A DNA stretch of 64,000 nucleotides from Aotearoamyces nothofagi (GCA_015345905.1 JADDTR010000013.1:315411-379410), one strand, 5' to 3'; positions 47,979 through 60,149 are shown, counted from the stretch's first letter. A program made the numbers and translations. Notes: a model not told the origin generated them from the sequence alone.

Positions 47979-49968
47979 CTACGCATCAAGCTTCAGCCGT
48001 TCGAGAAGTTTGTCTATCTTACCAAGGAGAACCTGGTAATTAATTGCATCTGACGCAAACTCATCGCCAGCAATTTCCCCGTCTAGCGTCCTAATCTCGC
48101 CGTTGAGAAACAGATTAGGCGTAGATTCTAGTTCCACAGTCTCTGCGGCCTTTGGTGCACTCACGTCTATGGCCTCGTCCGCCGAGGGTTTTGCGTCGAT
48201 AGATGTAGCTGCATCTACATAAATTTCACCATTTTCATCCATCATCTCGTCAAGGCCTGAATCTTCGAAGCGAAGGCGGAATCGTTCTGAAAGATAATAT
48301 CGAATATCATCAAGTAATTCAATACTGTCTGTCTCCTGTCTCTTCTGGATCCTCGACGCGCTCTCTTTGATCAACTCCTCAAACTCTTCTTCGTCGATAT
48401 AGTCCTCGAGACGATAGGCTATATAACGCCCTGCGAATTCTTCCAGCCGCTGGACCCGAGTTAACCATCCAGCACGAATCACGTCGTAGATGTTGATCAC
48501 CTCGATATCTTCATTTCCACTACCATCGGTATGGGTTCGGTCGACCAGTGCGCTAGCAGTGCCATTACCTAGTGTGCTGATGATAATTGCTGCTTTCGCC
48601 TTTAGCTTTTCGATAAACAGCATGTCTGCCGCGTATAGCACGTCGATCGCTATGTCAAGTGGAAATTCTGCCTTCTCTGTGTACAGGAAGTTGAGGATTA
48701 CCTCTAAAACTTCTGGTGTGCAGTCGACTGTGATTATCGGGAGATATTCTGACACTTGAGCCTCTTGGAACTGAGACGAGAACATTGTGAGAAAGTACTC
48801 GGACCGAATTAACATCGCTTTATGGACAGGAAAAAGTACAGACTGCCGCAGCTTGCGGACCTCGGGCTTCGAATCAGATTCCCAAGGCGCAACCGGAATT
48901 CTGTCAAGCTGAGGCAAAGCCGTTGATGAGGCCTGCTTTGACGCCGATGGTTCATCAAAGACGTCGACGTCAGCATCAGCTCGAAGAAGGATATCCGCAA
49001 ATATGCCATTATCTCTACTCCGTTTAATATCGTTTGCTCTGGTACAATCTATATTGATCTTGTGCTTCAGCACATTGTTACGATACCATGCTTCCAACTG
49101 ATCCCGTCCTCGAGTCACTTCGTCTTGATGCCGTTGCCTGGCTATCCGTCGATCACTGTCTGAGAGGATGCCTGCCCATAAGGATTCGATCTCTAGCTGC
49201 TTGCTAACCTTATCAATCCCTTTTAAAACCTCTTCCTCAGTGATAAAGCTTTTGGTTCCAATGCCTAAATCTGATGGCACATCACCTAGGTATAAATATC
49301 GAAGCGCAACATGGAATGCTTCAGGAGGAATGGTAGCCGCCAACTTCCAATGCGTAGTTTCAGGCGCCGAGAGCTTCTTCGCAAAGTAGGGTGACCGTGC
49401 AGATAGCACAAATTTGTGCAGATGAAAAGACTCTGATGCCGTAGCAAGAGTGATATCTGACGTCTGGGGTACTCGTCTGGTGAGTAACGACGTGATGTGC
49501 GACGCCAGTGGCTGTAAAGGATCGGTGCTTTTCGAGTAATCATATTGCAGAAGGAGATTTCGTATTCGATTATTGAGCGCATTATAGAGACAACGCTCGC
49601 CCTGAAACGTGTCCCGTTCGCATAGAGCTCCGGACTCCAGAAGGAGTCGGACGACCTCGTAGTGTCCGCAGAGACTCGCCTGAGTGGTGAAGTTAGCACT
49701 GTCACTGGGAGGGCCAATGGTGCCGCACTTAGCTGAATGTGCTCACCAGTATCAACGGTGTATAGTCAAAGATGTCTCTCGCATTGATATTTGCGCCTGT
49801 GGCAATCGCTTCCTGGCAGACCTTCAAGTCTCCCCGCCGACACGCATCACACAGCTTTTCGAATTCCTCACTGACGTCGAGCGGACTGTCATCTCGCAAA
49901 ACACCATCTCGGATTTGCTGATGCTCGTCTTTGAGCTGAACCTCGAGCTCGTCCTTACGGAGTACCAT
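47979..49968 (-). CDS. Ankyrin repeat and double BTB/POZ domain protein
   Basis: Two exons, 49968-49747 and 49679-47979, join in phase to 640 residues. An N-terminal acidic helix (MVLRKDELEVQLKDEHQQIR) is followed by two ankyrin repeats (KLCDACRRGDLKVCQEAIAT, GANINARDIFDYTPLILASL, CGHYEVVRLLLESGALCERD). Two BTB/POZ domains follow: the first includes ITLATASESFHLHKFVLSAR and SPYFAKKL; the second GIFADILLRADADVDV, FPVHKAMLIRSEYFLTMFSS and VILNFLYTEKAEFPLDIAID. The arrangement matches yeast Yil001w and animal ABTB1. Such proteins may act as Cul3 or elongation-factor-linked adaptors, but no substrate is known. The C terminus is acidic. Divergent from the NIMA kinase gene. Confidence 0.9.
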
Positions 49969-50533
49969 GGTGGCAATGATAATCAACTGTCTCCAGCCGA
50001 CCTGCAGCTCAGAAGAATGCTAGGGATGTCGCAGGCAACATTTCTGGTAATCGCTGTTATCGGGTTGCTTACTGCCCACGCGATCCAAGCGGCAGCCGAA
50101 GATCTCCAAAAAATCCATGTATTGCTATTTCCCATCAACTACAACTGTGATACAAAGGCAGACACAGACTCAATTATCTATACTCTATCAGATCACTACG
50201 CAGCGTACTTCAACACAAGTATTTATCAGGCGTGACAGGGCACCATATACTGTGACGGCCAAGGCAAGTGCATGGCTGGCTGTCTCGATTGATTGCAGGA
50301 GATCTTACAGTAATGGAGCAATGTTATACTGGGCCGAGGATAAGCCGAGCACGAGCCTGACAGCAACGTTGCCAGGTCAGCGACGTTGTTTACTAACCGA
50401 CATCTTGACTTTGAGGCGTTGATACTAGCGACGAACACCATTTCACGAATACTTACATTAGGGACGCAACAATTTGCGCATGGCTTAGCTACAGCTTCCT
50501 TGCCAATTAAGAATTTGTGTGCTCCTGATAGCC
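49969..50533. promoter_or_regulatory. Divergent promoter region (BTB protein / NIMA kinase)
   Basis: 565 bp between divergent start codons. Open frames crossing it (for example 49684-50235 plus) overlap the BTB exon in antisense. No specific sites assigned. Confidence 0.4.
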
Positions 50534-52806
50534 ATGTCTGAATCGGACAAGTACGAGGTTTTGGAGAAGATTGGTAGGTTCCGTGACCGTCTCGATCTAT
50601 CGCATAGCTGACGACTTTTAGGCCATGGATCTTTCGGGATTATACGAAAGGTTAAGAGGAAGCAAGATGGCCAGATCCTGTGCCGTAAGGAAATTAACTA
50701 CGTCCGCATGTCGCAAAAGGAACGCGAACAGCTCCATGCGGAGTTCGCAATCCTCTCCTCTCTTCGACATCCGAACATAGTCGGCTATTATCATCGAGAA
50801 CACCTAAAAAGTACACAAGATCTCCATCTATACATGGAATACTGTGGCAATGGAGATCTTGGCCGAGTCATCAAAGATCTGCAGCTGAAGAAGCAGTATG
50901 CAGAGGAGGGATTTGTGTGGAGCATGTTCTCGCAGCTTGTGACCGCTCTCTACCGTTGTCATTATGGCATTGACCCTCCCGAGGTTGGCAGCAACGTAAT
51001 GGGGCTTGGTAATACTGCGAAGCCAAGACAACCGGCAGGCGGTGTTATGATTCTGCATCGTGATTTGAAACCTGAGAATGGTACGTTTTTTGGCCCTCTA
51101 CTCCGGGAAACACTGCTAATTGTTCTCAAGTATTCTTGGGTGAAGACAACTCAGTCAAGCTTGGAGACTTCGGTCTATCCAAAATTATGCAATCCCATGA
51201 CTTCGCATCTACATACGTCGGCACACCGTTTTACATGTCCCCAGAAATCTGTGCGGCAGAGCGATATACCCTAAAGTCGGACATTTGGTCATTAGGCTGC
51301 ATCATATACGAACTTTGTGCTCGGGAGCCTCCGTTCAACGCGAAGTCCCATTTTCAGCTAGTCCAGAAAATTAAAGAAGGGAAGATTGCACCGATACCTA
51401 GTGTATACTCTCCAGAGCTGATGGCAGTTATTAAAGATTGTCTGAAGGTCAACCCAGACCGTCGGCCAGATACAGCATCACTTCTAAACCTCCCTGTGGT
51501 TAAACTTATGAGAAAAGAAAAGGAAGTGGTTGACCTTGGTCGACTACTCAAGACAAAAGAGGAGACTACTCTTCAACGCTTGCGTGAAGCCGAGGAGAGG
51601 CTCCGCAGGTTTGACAGTGATAAATCACAGATACGCCAGGAACTAGAGTCTTCTATTAGACGAGAGTGGGAGGTTAAAGCAAGATTAGAGATTGACCGTC
51701 AAGTGGCTTTAGAGGTTGAGGTACTACAGAGCAAGTTCGACATTGAAGTTCAAGCGAGAGTAGAAGTGGAGGTCTCAAAGCGAGTAAAGGCTGCTATCGA
51801 GGCCGGTGCGACTGAGCTCTCTTCATCCTTAATACGGAACGATATATCTCTATCGTCGATTAGTACCAATGGCGATGTGGACTTCCCGTCGACAACAGAC
51901 TTGACCGAGCTCTCCGTTGACTCGCCTGAACCTGTCCGAGTGATGAAGAAGAGCACCCGAACGCCTTTCGGTAGAGCTCAAACAATGTTTGCCGGGACAC
52001 CAATGGATGTTGAAATGGTTGATCCTTCACCCATTTCTATAGCATCATTATCACTTTCACCTCGGCGGAATGGGGCAGGAAAACTACCAGGTTTAGGGCG
52101 TAACATATTTGCTGCCGCAGGTGAGCTACGAGAGAACTTGCAGCCTTTATCAATGGCATCAGATACAGAAGATGAAGACGATTTGCCTCCACAACCATCG
52201 CCAACGCGCCAGAAGTCATCAAAAAACCCATTCAAGGCAAATGGCGCAAGGCCGGCTCTCATTACCCAAAGGACTGCGCCTGTCCATAAGCTCAATAGTC
52301 AGGCAAACTTATTCGGATCTGGAAAGGCGACAACAGCACCTGTTCTGCCCACGATGGCAAGCCAGCCGGATTTACGCCCGTCGGGAAGTAGTAGTGCTCT
52401 AAAAGAGAAAAGTACTTCTCCCAACCGCCGGTTATCTAGGATCCCGTCTTCATCAAATCTACAAGGATCCGATGCTTCGTCATCGCCAACACGTAAGGCC
52501 AGCTTCACGAGAAAGACTGGTCTGAACCCTGATCCTGCGGACTTAAATAAGCTAGCAATCAAAAACAACATGGCGATGAAAGCCAATCTCCCACCTAAAG
52601 GACGCACACTTGTTGAGCTTGCCCAAGCGAGAGCAGGTGGCCGCCCCATTGACTACAGTGGAAACATCACCGATGATGGCTCACCAAAGGGAAAGAGATT
52701 TGCGGACCGAATGGCGCAGAGAGAAGCGGTATCGTGGGATCCGGAGAGAGATGAAATGCCAAGTCCATTCCTGGTCAGGCAGAGACAACCAATCCGGAGA
52801 TTGTAA
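50534..52806 (+). CDS. nimA: G2-specific NIMA-type serine/threonine protein kinase
   Basis: Drives entry into mitosis in filamentous fungi (Aspergillus NIMA, yeast Kin3). Three exons, 50534-50573, 50622-51080 and 51131-52806, give 724 residues. The kinase domain covers about residues 7-300: the glycine loop IGHGSFGIIRK, KEINY with the ATP-binding lysine, a hinge MEYCGNGDLG, the catalytic loop LHRDLKPEN, the LGDFGLSK magnesium motif and GTPFYMSPE. Between the E helix and the catalytic loop there is an insert of about 30 residues (GIDPPEVGSNVMGLGNTAKP), known from other fungal NIMA proteins. A coiled coil (about 310-420) for dimerisation follows, then a long Ser/Pro-rich tail with many SP/TP sites where NIMA is phosphorylated and PEST-like degradation signals are expected. 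Confidence 0.95.
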
Positions 52807-53244
52807 AATATGTGCGAATACGGATACCACGGTGGTTTTGAAAAAGAAAACCAGCATGAAACAATCATTAAAATCACATGAAGGCACTGGATAGATTGCC
52901 TTCTCAGCATTCACATTTTTCCTTTGTCAAAAGGCGTGCATAGTCAGAGACAGTCAGTGCCAGGGGGCTTACACTGCAGTGGCGTTTTGGAATGGAGAGA
53001 TATCTACCTGCGTGTGTTTGGTGTTCTATAGCTGGGCAACAGACGTTGGCTACTGTTTTTGTTTAAGTAGGACAGTCATCATAATTGAGTACTCTTACTT
53101 TATACTTGGATCTTCTCGTTTGTGAACTCGTAGAGCGGATATGAGTATCGATAATGTGAGTCAAAACATCAAATCTTTAAAAATGCCATGTTTTATTTAC
53201 AGTAATGTTGAATATGATGAAGTCTAATTTGATACATAATTCCT
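52807..53244. other. Intergenic, convergent 3' ends
   Basis: Between NIMA and the aldehyde dehydrogenase. AT-rich, nothing recognised. Confidence 0.5.
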
Positions 53245-55237
53245 TTAACCATTTTTTATTAGTTTTCCAATAGCTTTGATCTTTCCCCATAATCCCGGTG
53301 CATAGCCCATTTCGATCACGCCCATGGTGAACTTATAGCCCCGATCCGTGTTTGCTATGGGGTATCTTACTCCCGGTGGAATAGCCGTCTTGATGCCTGC
53401 CCAACTCCAGCGATCTCTGATCACAGCCTTGATATTACACAACCCCCTTAGACCTTCCTCGCCGGCAAATCTGCCATAGCCACTACCTCCAACGCCTCCG
53501 AATGGGAGCTGAACAGCGTAAAAGGAAGCAAAGTCATTAACGGCTACCATGCCGCTCTTGATATTGTGGACGACGTAGTCTAGGTCCCGCTTAGAAGCAC
53601 CGAAGACGCTGGCACCAAGGCCAAAATCTGGCGCATTGGCCAACTCGACAGCGTGCGCAGTTGACTTAGCGCGCATGACAACACAAATGGGCGCAAAACA
53701 TTCTTCCTTTGCAATATCCATATCTGGCGTCACATCTACTAGCAATGTGGGCTGGAAATAATGACCGTGACGATACGTAGGATGCTGGAGCCGTTGTCCA
53801 CCGACAAGAAGCCTTGCACCATCTTTCACGGCAGATTTGATTGCTGTTTCGAGTCGATCGAAGGATGCTGTAGAAATCATAGCACCCATATCGACTTGGG
53901 CTGAAACGGGAGCATTAAGCCCCGATCCCACACGTATGGCTCGAATTCTTGGCTCAAGTTGATCGATTAGGGTATTGTAGATGGCTGGGCATGCGATAAT
54001 CCGTTCAATACCGATGCAATTCTGTCCAGATGCCTGGAAGGTCCCGCGTAGCAATATTTCTTTAACTCGAGCGAGGTCCGAGGCGGCCGAATCAAGTACT
54101 ATAGCAGCGTCTTTTCCTCCAAGTTCGGCAACAACAGGGATCAGAGCTTTAGCTGCACTTGCAGCTACTTTATGCGCAACTTCGCGACTGCCGATAAACG
54201 TGATGTGGGATATTCCTGGATGAGACGTAAGATGACCTGCTACTTGTGGCCATATAACCACGCTCTGAACGAGATTGGGATCATGCCCGCATACAGATAG
54301 TGCACCTTTGACGATCGCAGTAAAGTAGTTGGCGCTCCAGGCGGTACTCTCAGATGCCTTAACAACAATACCATTTCCAGCGAATATGGAAGAGATAATT
54401 GGACCCAAAAGATTGTGGAAAGGATAGTTCCAGGAAACCAGCGCTGCAACAACACCGAGAGGCTCGTAATTCACCTCGTTATCCTTATAGATCATAAGAA
54501 GATTTGTTGGTCGTTTGGAAGGTCTCAACGCCCGCTCTCCATGTAATATCGTCCAGCGTAACTTCTCCACCGTGACAAGGATTTCTCCGAGAGACGCGTC
54601 AATCATAGTCTTTCCAGAGTCCAGGCATGCAACACGGCAGATCTCCTCTTGGTTATTCAGTACAAAGTCAAGGAGTGTGTGAAGTACCTGTCGGCGTTGC
54701 GAAAATGTTGTCTGCTGCCATTTTTGCTGTGCCGATTGTGCTTGTTCGATAGCTCGATCAATTCCAGCGGCCGAGGATGGATTGACAAGTCCAAGAAACT
54801 TGCCAGTAGCAGGTGCGTAGCAGTGGATTGCAGACGATCCAGGCACCTGATTTTCGTTAGCCGGAATGTTTTCCTTCTCTATGCAGCTGTCAGGAAATCA
54901 TGGACTGAGATGGTTAACCCCCTCAGCCGTCGCAGCGTACCTTAATTCTCGGCTCGTCCAAACCCTCTACAGATTCCGAAGGCTCAGGAGCTGGTACCGT
55001 GTACGCAATCGCTCGCTCTGCGCAAGCTGAGACGTATACATAGAAGCTTAAAACAGCTACCAAAGCAGTGACGGCGAGAGCAGCGGATTGAACGACAATC
55101 TTGGTCCTATGGAGAGCCGAGAGTATCAGCTACTGTATGCCACATAATTGGCCCGGAGTATAGGAGGTAACTGACGTTTCGTCCTCGAATAGTCTCCCGT
55201 CACGCCATGCTTCAGCGAGCTCCTGGATGCAAGTCAT
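53245..55237 (-). CDS. MSC7: Membrane-anchored aldehyde dehydrogenase, MSC7-like
   Basis: Three exons, 55237-55176, 55106-54941 and 54876-53245, give 619 residues (yeast Msc7: 644). The first exon starts at ATG 55237 (MTCIQELAEAWRDGRL); an in-frame ATG at 55327 is the alternative. The second exon codes a membrane anchor (VVQSAALAVTALVAVLSFYV) that puts the enzyme on the ER or another membrane. The ALDH fold follows: ALVSWNYPFHNLLGPII, FIGSREVAHKVA, the general-base region VAELGGKDAAIVL and the catalytic Cys in FQASGQNCIGIER, then EECFAPICVV and LPFGGVGGSGYGRF. It oxidises an aldehyde with NAD(P)+; the substrate is unknown, and long-chain aldehydes are plausible given the anchor. Yeast MSC7 was named from a meiotic recombination screen. 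Confidence 0.92.
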
Positions 55238-55814
55238 CGCAATGACGTGCCCGTTCCCAAGGAATAAACAGAAAGCAAAATATTGGCAATCAAGACTAGG
55301 CCATCGTATTAATCTCGAATCTTGCAAGTAGGACAGAAAAACACAAACAATTCAGAGCAAGACTGAAGGCTGAAGTGCCGGTCAGGCTACTTTTAAATTT
55401 ATCTGGGGAAGCTATATCCCTGCTAGCGCCATCGGCAAGGGTCGCGGTCCTCAAAAAGACGTAGTTGAGTCTGGCACGATCAAGATTGTAGAAAGGGTTA
55501 TAAAGAAATAGTTGAGATAGGTGGTGAACATTATCGTTGTACTGGAAGTGGTAGCAAAGCCACCCAAGTAGAGCCAACGCAAGTTAATGCTAAAGATGGC
55601 ATCTAGAAGGCTAGAAATGCGGCGATCTTATGCCCCAGATATAAACCAGCGCCATGCTAAGTGCGACTTCATTTCTTAAAATATAGGACCCAGTCCCTCA
55701 AAATGATAGCAACGTATCCTCCAAAGCCAAGTCCTTGCAAACATCATATCAAATCGGGATGCGCTTTATTAGCATTTCCACGAGCATTCCCCACCAAAAC
55801 ACCACAAATACCGT
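55238..55814. other. Intergenic between the MSC7-like gene and the glycosylase
   Basis: About 580 bp on the upstream side of the aldehyde dehydrogenase and the 3' side of the glycosylase gene. A 93-codon open frame at 55296-55577 has no recognisable motif. Confidence 0.5.
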
Positions 55815-57890
55815 TTACCGTCCATCTTCATCTGTATATTCTCCTTTGTCGGTAGCTACCTCAGCACTATTGTCGTCGAGCTCTGGCTCATCGGCATCGG
55901 TTGTATCCTCCTTGTCGATGTCACCGTCCCAGCCACCGCCCTTCTTCCTTGATGCTAGCTTTGATGTGGGATTGAGCACCTTCCGCTTGCCGCTCCTCTC
56001 AACGAGATGCTCGATAGGACAAACGGTCTCTTCCCAGCTGTCACTCGTCTCTCCAGTTGCAGCTCTGCAGCGTCCGCAGGTCTTGCCATGTCTCAGAAAA
56101 AGTTGATGCAAGCTGTACTTCAACTCGTTGGGTACTCTGACCTCGCAATGACTGAATGTTTGGTCTCTTGTTGCACCTTTTGGAACCCATTTTAGCCACT
56201 TGCTCAGTCGCCACACGTGCGTGTCCACGGCAAAGCTTGGTCGGCGAAGACAAAATAAAATGACGCATGATGCCGTCTTGACGCCAATACCCGGATACTT
56301 TGTGAATTCTTCCATAGCTTCATCGGCAGTAAGGCCATGCATGTACTGGAGTGACAGAATATTCTGGTCTGCGACCGCAATCTCCATATCTTTCTGGCCT
56401 TGCTCTAGGCGATCGGCACCAAGCAGACCAGAGAATTCGCCAGTCTCCTTTTCCTTCATGAAAGCATCACGGCGGCCTATATTCTGTTCATAGACCATAT
56501 CGAGTATTTTCTTGATTGATACACTTTTAGCCTTTGCTAAGCCACCTCTCCTAATTGCATCTTCGATCTCTGTAGCCTTCGAATCTCGAACTTTATTCCA
56601 ATCAACACTGCCTTTACCAACGCCTTCCTCGAGAATGCCGTACTTTGTGACCAAGCCTGCGAAGGCGTATGCAGAGTTGGTGCTGGTAGTCGCAGCGCTT
56701 AGACGCGTTCTGATCAAAGCATCAAGAACGGATGGGACCTCTCCACAGCCAGTAACTTCTAGTGAAGGGGGAGGAATGATAGCTGGTTGTTCGACTTTCC
56801 CGTGGGCTTCGGAAAGAAGAGCATTTACTTCGTAGCATGCATCCGCAGTCGGCATTGCAAAATCCGGAAATGGTGATTCGCCTGGGGTGATACCGTATGG
56901 ATTTTTCTTCCTCTTTGTAACCTTCTTTAAAGGGGTTTCACTAGCATCGATGAGCGCATCTACTTTATTCTGGACGTCATCAGAGGCGTAAATATTTTTC
57001 GCTCGTGGACCTCTCTTCTTTTCAGCCTTCTCTTCTTCTGCCTTGGTGTCGTCAGCAGCGGCCTGATACTCCTGCTTTAAATCACCTTTAGAAGCTTCTG
57101 CAGTTATTTCCCTCAAATCTTTTGCTAGCAGACCGTCTCCAAAATAATCTGAGGAATCAGATGTAGGTGGCTGTGCCTTCTTCCCCTTGTCTCTGGGGGC
57201 GCGTAGCTTGGCAATTCTCCTCAGTGGTAAATCCGCATCCTTAGTCGCTCCAGTATCTCCGGGCGTTACCCTATCCTCCCTTTCCACTGCATTCAAAATG
57301 ACATCTGCATTAGTCTCCATTTTGATTGCTCTGCTTCTGCCTGCCCGTCTCTTCGGTAGCAACATGTGAATCTCTACGGCATTACGCTCTTCCTCTTCTT
57401 CTTCATTCAGGACTCCTCCGCCAATAGTACCCATGTTGTGAGGCAGGCCATCCCATCCACCCTTGATAACTTCACCATTAACAGTGCCGGACCTTGACTT
57501 TCGCGTGGCCGGCTTTCGCTTCTTGGTACTGGAAGTCGGTGTTGGCATGGTGACCTTAATAGCATTGTCATTTAATTCACGGTCTGTTTCTGCAGTTTTG
57601 GTTTTGGTATCGCTGGAAACAACAACTCCAATAGCGCCTAGGTTTTTATTGGAAGGGCCGTTGTACACCGCAATCTTATCTCCACTTTCACCTCCATCGT
57701 CGACTTCGGTGGTCTTAAGACCCTTGCCCGTATTCGGTTTGGGCTTTCTTGCTTTCGTACTCTTCTTAGGCACATGCTTCTCCACGCCGGACCCTGATAT
57801 TACAGTTTGGTTAGAGAAATTGTGTTGGCTCGGCGTGAGCGATGAAGCTACAAATGCAGCCTCCCGCGCCGCAGCCGCACGGGTAGGCAT
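55815..57890 (-). CDS. HhH-GPD base-excision DNA glycosylase, endonuclease III-like
   Basis: Single exon, 691 residues. The N-terminal half is long, basic and disordered, with Lys/Arg-rich patches (HVPKKSTKARKPKPN, KKRKPATRKSRSG) that would serve as nuclear signals. The catalytic domain is about 370-640: SVLDALIRTRLSAATTSTNS, the helix-hairpin-helix KYPGIGVKTASCVILFC, with the Lys expected of bifunctional glycosylase/AP-lyases, and the catalytic Asp in FAVDTHVWRLSKWL. A Cys pattern CGRCRAATGE with a distant VCPIEH follows; it is unlike the compact four-Cys 4Fe-4S loop of endonuclease III. The C terminus is acidic. It probably removes a damaged or modified base; the lesion is not given by sequence. 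Head-to-head with the DNA methyltransferase gene, which is noteworthy. Confidence 0.9.
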   Translation of the reverse strand: MPTRAAAAREAAFVASSLTPSQHNFSNQTVISGSGVEKHVPKKSTKARKPKPNTGKGLKTTEVDDGGESGDKIAVYNGPSNKNLGAIGVVVSSDTKTKTAETDRELNDNAIKVTMPTPTSSTKKRKPATRKSRSGTVNGEVIKGGWDGLPHNMGTIGGGVLNEEEEEERNAVEIHMLLPKRRAGRSRAIKMETNADVILNAVEREDRVTPGDTGATKDADLPLRRIAKLRAPRDKGKKAQPPTSDSSDYFGDGLLAKDLREITAEASKGDLKQEYQAAADDTKAEEEKAEKKRGPRAKNIYASDDVQNKVDALIDASETPLKKVTKRKKNPYGITPGESPFPDFAMPTADACYEVNALLSEAHGKVEQPAIIPPPSLEVTGCGEVPSVLDALIRTRLSAATTSTNSAYAFAGLVTKYGILEEGVGKGSVDWNKVRDSKATEIEDAIRRGGLAKAKSVSIKKILDMVYEQNIGRRDAFMKEKETGEFSGLLGADRLEQGQKDMEIAVADQNILSLQYMHGLTADEAMEEFTKYPGIGVKTASCVILFCLRRPSFAVDTHVWRLSKWLKWVPKGATRDQTFSHCEVRVPNELKYSLHQLFLRHGKTCGRCRAATGETSDSWEETVCPIEHLVERSGKRKVLNPTSKLASRKKGGGWDGDIDKEDTTDADEPELDDNSAEVATDKGEYTDEDGR

Positions 57891-60149
57891 CTCTGCAGCT
57901 TTTCGGCTCTGGTTCCTCCTGAAGATCTGGGCTTCGGTGAGCCAAATCTGATGTTGTGGCTTAGGTGCACAGTGACGCAGCAGAGTTAAACGCAGGATTA
58001 TACTTCCGTGCCGGGCTCCCTAAGCTGTGGATACCTCGAGTGTTGCTGATCACAGAGCTTGGTTAAGGAAAGGAGGGGTACAATGATAGCAGAATATAGA
58101 ATATCACACCTAAGTAGGTACAGGGATAGCAGTTACGACAGAACCCTTTCAGATCCAGGACGTCAGAGGCAATTCCAAGTAGGTAGGAGGAAATTGGGGA
58201 TAAAGCTCGAGAGGTCTTGAGAAATACCTCAGGTAAGATCAGGTACTTACCTAATTTACTGGTCATGACTCTGAGGATGCGGTCAGAATCGCTTAGCGTC
58301 AGGTACAGGACACTAAGGGACGGACCCGGAGCCTTGCGGGGGGCCAGTGGATGGGTTGGGTGTGACAATAAGTCGGGGAGGTCACGTGAACTGTAGCATG
58401 GATACCCAGTGAGGCCGAACTGATCTGGTAGTACAAATGGTGCAATCGATAAGCCAACGATGACCGTACTGCCTTCTCGCCTCCTTGAGGTTCTGTAGGT
58501 AAAGCACTCATGCAGGGCTGCACCTACTTTGCCACTCTTGCTTTGCTGCCGCCCGTACAGTTTGTGTCTCTCGGTCACGTGCATCGTCCTTACGTTGGCC
58601 GCCTCTGTATAAATATATATTTCATGTCTTTTGCCTTCTCTGCTCCTTAACCCCAAACTGGATGGTTTGTGTATATCGATGTCACCCACCATTCTGTGTC
58701 GACAGAGGAAACGAAGTGTGCTATAACCGGAGTGGGTTTCAGCTGTCCCTGTCCCTGCCAATTATTCATCTGCCGGGATGATCCTGGCTCTTGATACGGA
58801 CATCTTTGGAGCGGCAAAAGATAGCCAAACCTAGCAGCCATTGTACTTTTGCGGGATCAAGAATGACAGGAAGATCTGGAGCATTTGGCAGCCGCCATGG
58901 CTCCTCCAATTCTGACAATGAGGGTATACTCTTTTGACCGTTGCGTCCTCCCAGTGCTCCTTATACTTCGGGCCCTACTCTAAGGCAGGCAACGTCGCTT
59001 CTTATACCACGAAGACGTCCTGGCCAGACTAGTAGACAGCATCGTGTTCGCTCGCTATGCTCTTGTTCAATGGAGTGAAGTAATGATGATCGGGTTTCAG
59101 TAATCCAATGTCTGCCCAATTAAAGCTCACGGTCAAGAGGAATACTTGCCACTTTGCTGGTCTTTCGGTCTTTCCCTTTGCCTGCTGTATAGCCATTTGT
59201 CTCTTCTAGCAACGCACACGCTCCAAAACCCGACAAAGGAAACCTTCCTGTTTCGCGTAATTGATGCTCGAGCTGTTTCCTACTTGCTCCGCTTTCCCGT
59301 TGTACAAAGGTTGACCATGAGCTTCGTTGGTGGCCTATTAGTATTTTTTCTGGATTTTATGCAGACACCCAACGTCGACGCTCACAACTCAGGAGATCTC
59401 AGTGCTGGGAATTCTCTCATGAAACTGGCTGCGACAGTCGATTGATGCTCCAACGCCAATGCAGCACCTTTATGATTGTGGCACCATAGTGGTAATTGAT
59501 GAAGTCCTCTGTCGAAGGGTGAGCATTTTCCGGGAACTTTGGGCAAATAAAGGCATCTTGATCTATATGAACCTATGGCTACTATTAAGTAAGCGATAAT
59601 TTTCAAATCATTTGGAAATTTCATTGAGTGCCTACTTGATCCTCTGAAGATACCTCTTCTGCTTTGGACTACGGGTTTGGTGGGCACACTTTCAGTCGAT
59701 CAAGTCGTTCGTTGACCCTCCTCAACCGTACATGCATCATCACTCTTCCCGATAGCTGACTCTACTTACTAACTTTCCGCCTCAAAAACAGAATCTGGTA
59801 TCTGTCAATTTAAGCTCGCTGCGGTTCCTATCCGAGGTGAGAGACAGACTTTTTCCAATCCACTTCTCACTTCGACTTCATCACTAAGTTGATATCATAT
59901 CACTCTTTGAAAATTAATAGCCCTCTCACTTTCTTTGTCCATCAGAGTTACGCTTTTAAATGACTGACCAAATTCTCAGATAGATCGTTGAGAAATTACC
60001 TTAAAGATACCGTGCCTTTCTATAATTCTACTCATCCAAATTGGCGGATCGAACTTACTAGTGAAAGCTCTGGATTGAGATCTTAAAGCTATCCACTAAG
60101 GTTTTGACCAAGGTTCTTTCAGAGCCATTAAGAACCATAAAAAGGCACT
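57891..60149. promoter_or_regulatory. Divergent region, DNA glycosylase / DNA methyltransferase, 2.3 kb
   Basis: 2259 bp between divergent start codons. Contains an orphan open frame of 232 codons (58063-58761 minus, listed separately) and a 99-codon hydrophobic frame at 59146-59445 plus that starts at TTG and is not called. The right half (59700-60149) is AT-rich and probably the methyltransferase promoter and leader. Confidence 0.4.
58063..58761 (-). CDS. Orphan open reading frame, 232 codons, doubtful
   Basis: Uninterrupted from MAGTGTAETHSGYS to a hydrophobic C terminus (LGVIFYILLSLYPSFP). It is long for chance in DNA of this base composition, but I recognise no motif, and no splice sites extend it. 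A basic middle section (SREGKRHEIYIY, RQQSKSGKVG) gives way to apolar residues. It may be a lineage-specific gene or accidental. Confidence 0.2.
   Translation of the reverse strand: MAGTGTAETHSGYSTLRFLCRHRMVGDIDIHKPSSLGLRSREGKRHEIYIYTEAANVRTMHVTERHKLYGRQQSKSGKVGAALHECFTYRTSRRREGSTVIVGLSIAPFVLPDQFGLTGYPCYSSRDLPDLLSHPTHPLAPRKAPGPSLSVLYLTLSDSDRILRVMTSKLGKYLILPEVFLKTSRALSPISSYLLGIASDVLDLKGFCRNCYPCTYLGVIFYILLSLYPSFP

Noticed and set aside
49684-50235. 183-codon plus-strand frame upstream of the NIMA kinase
   Set aside because: Starts antisense to the BTB exon, where the minus strand carries clear ankyrin and BTB motifs. The rest lies in the divergent promoter.
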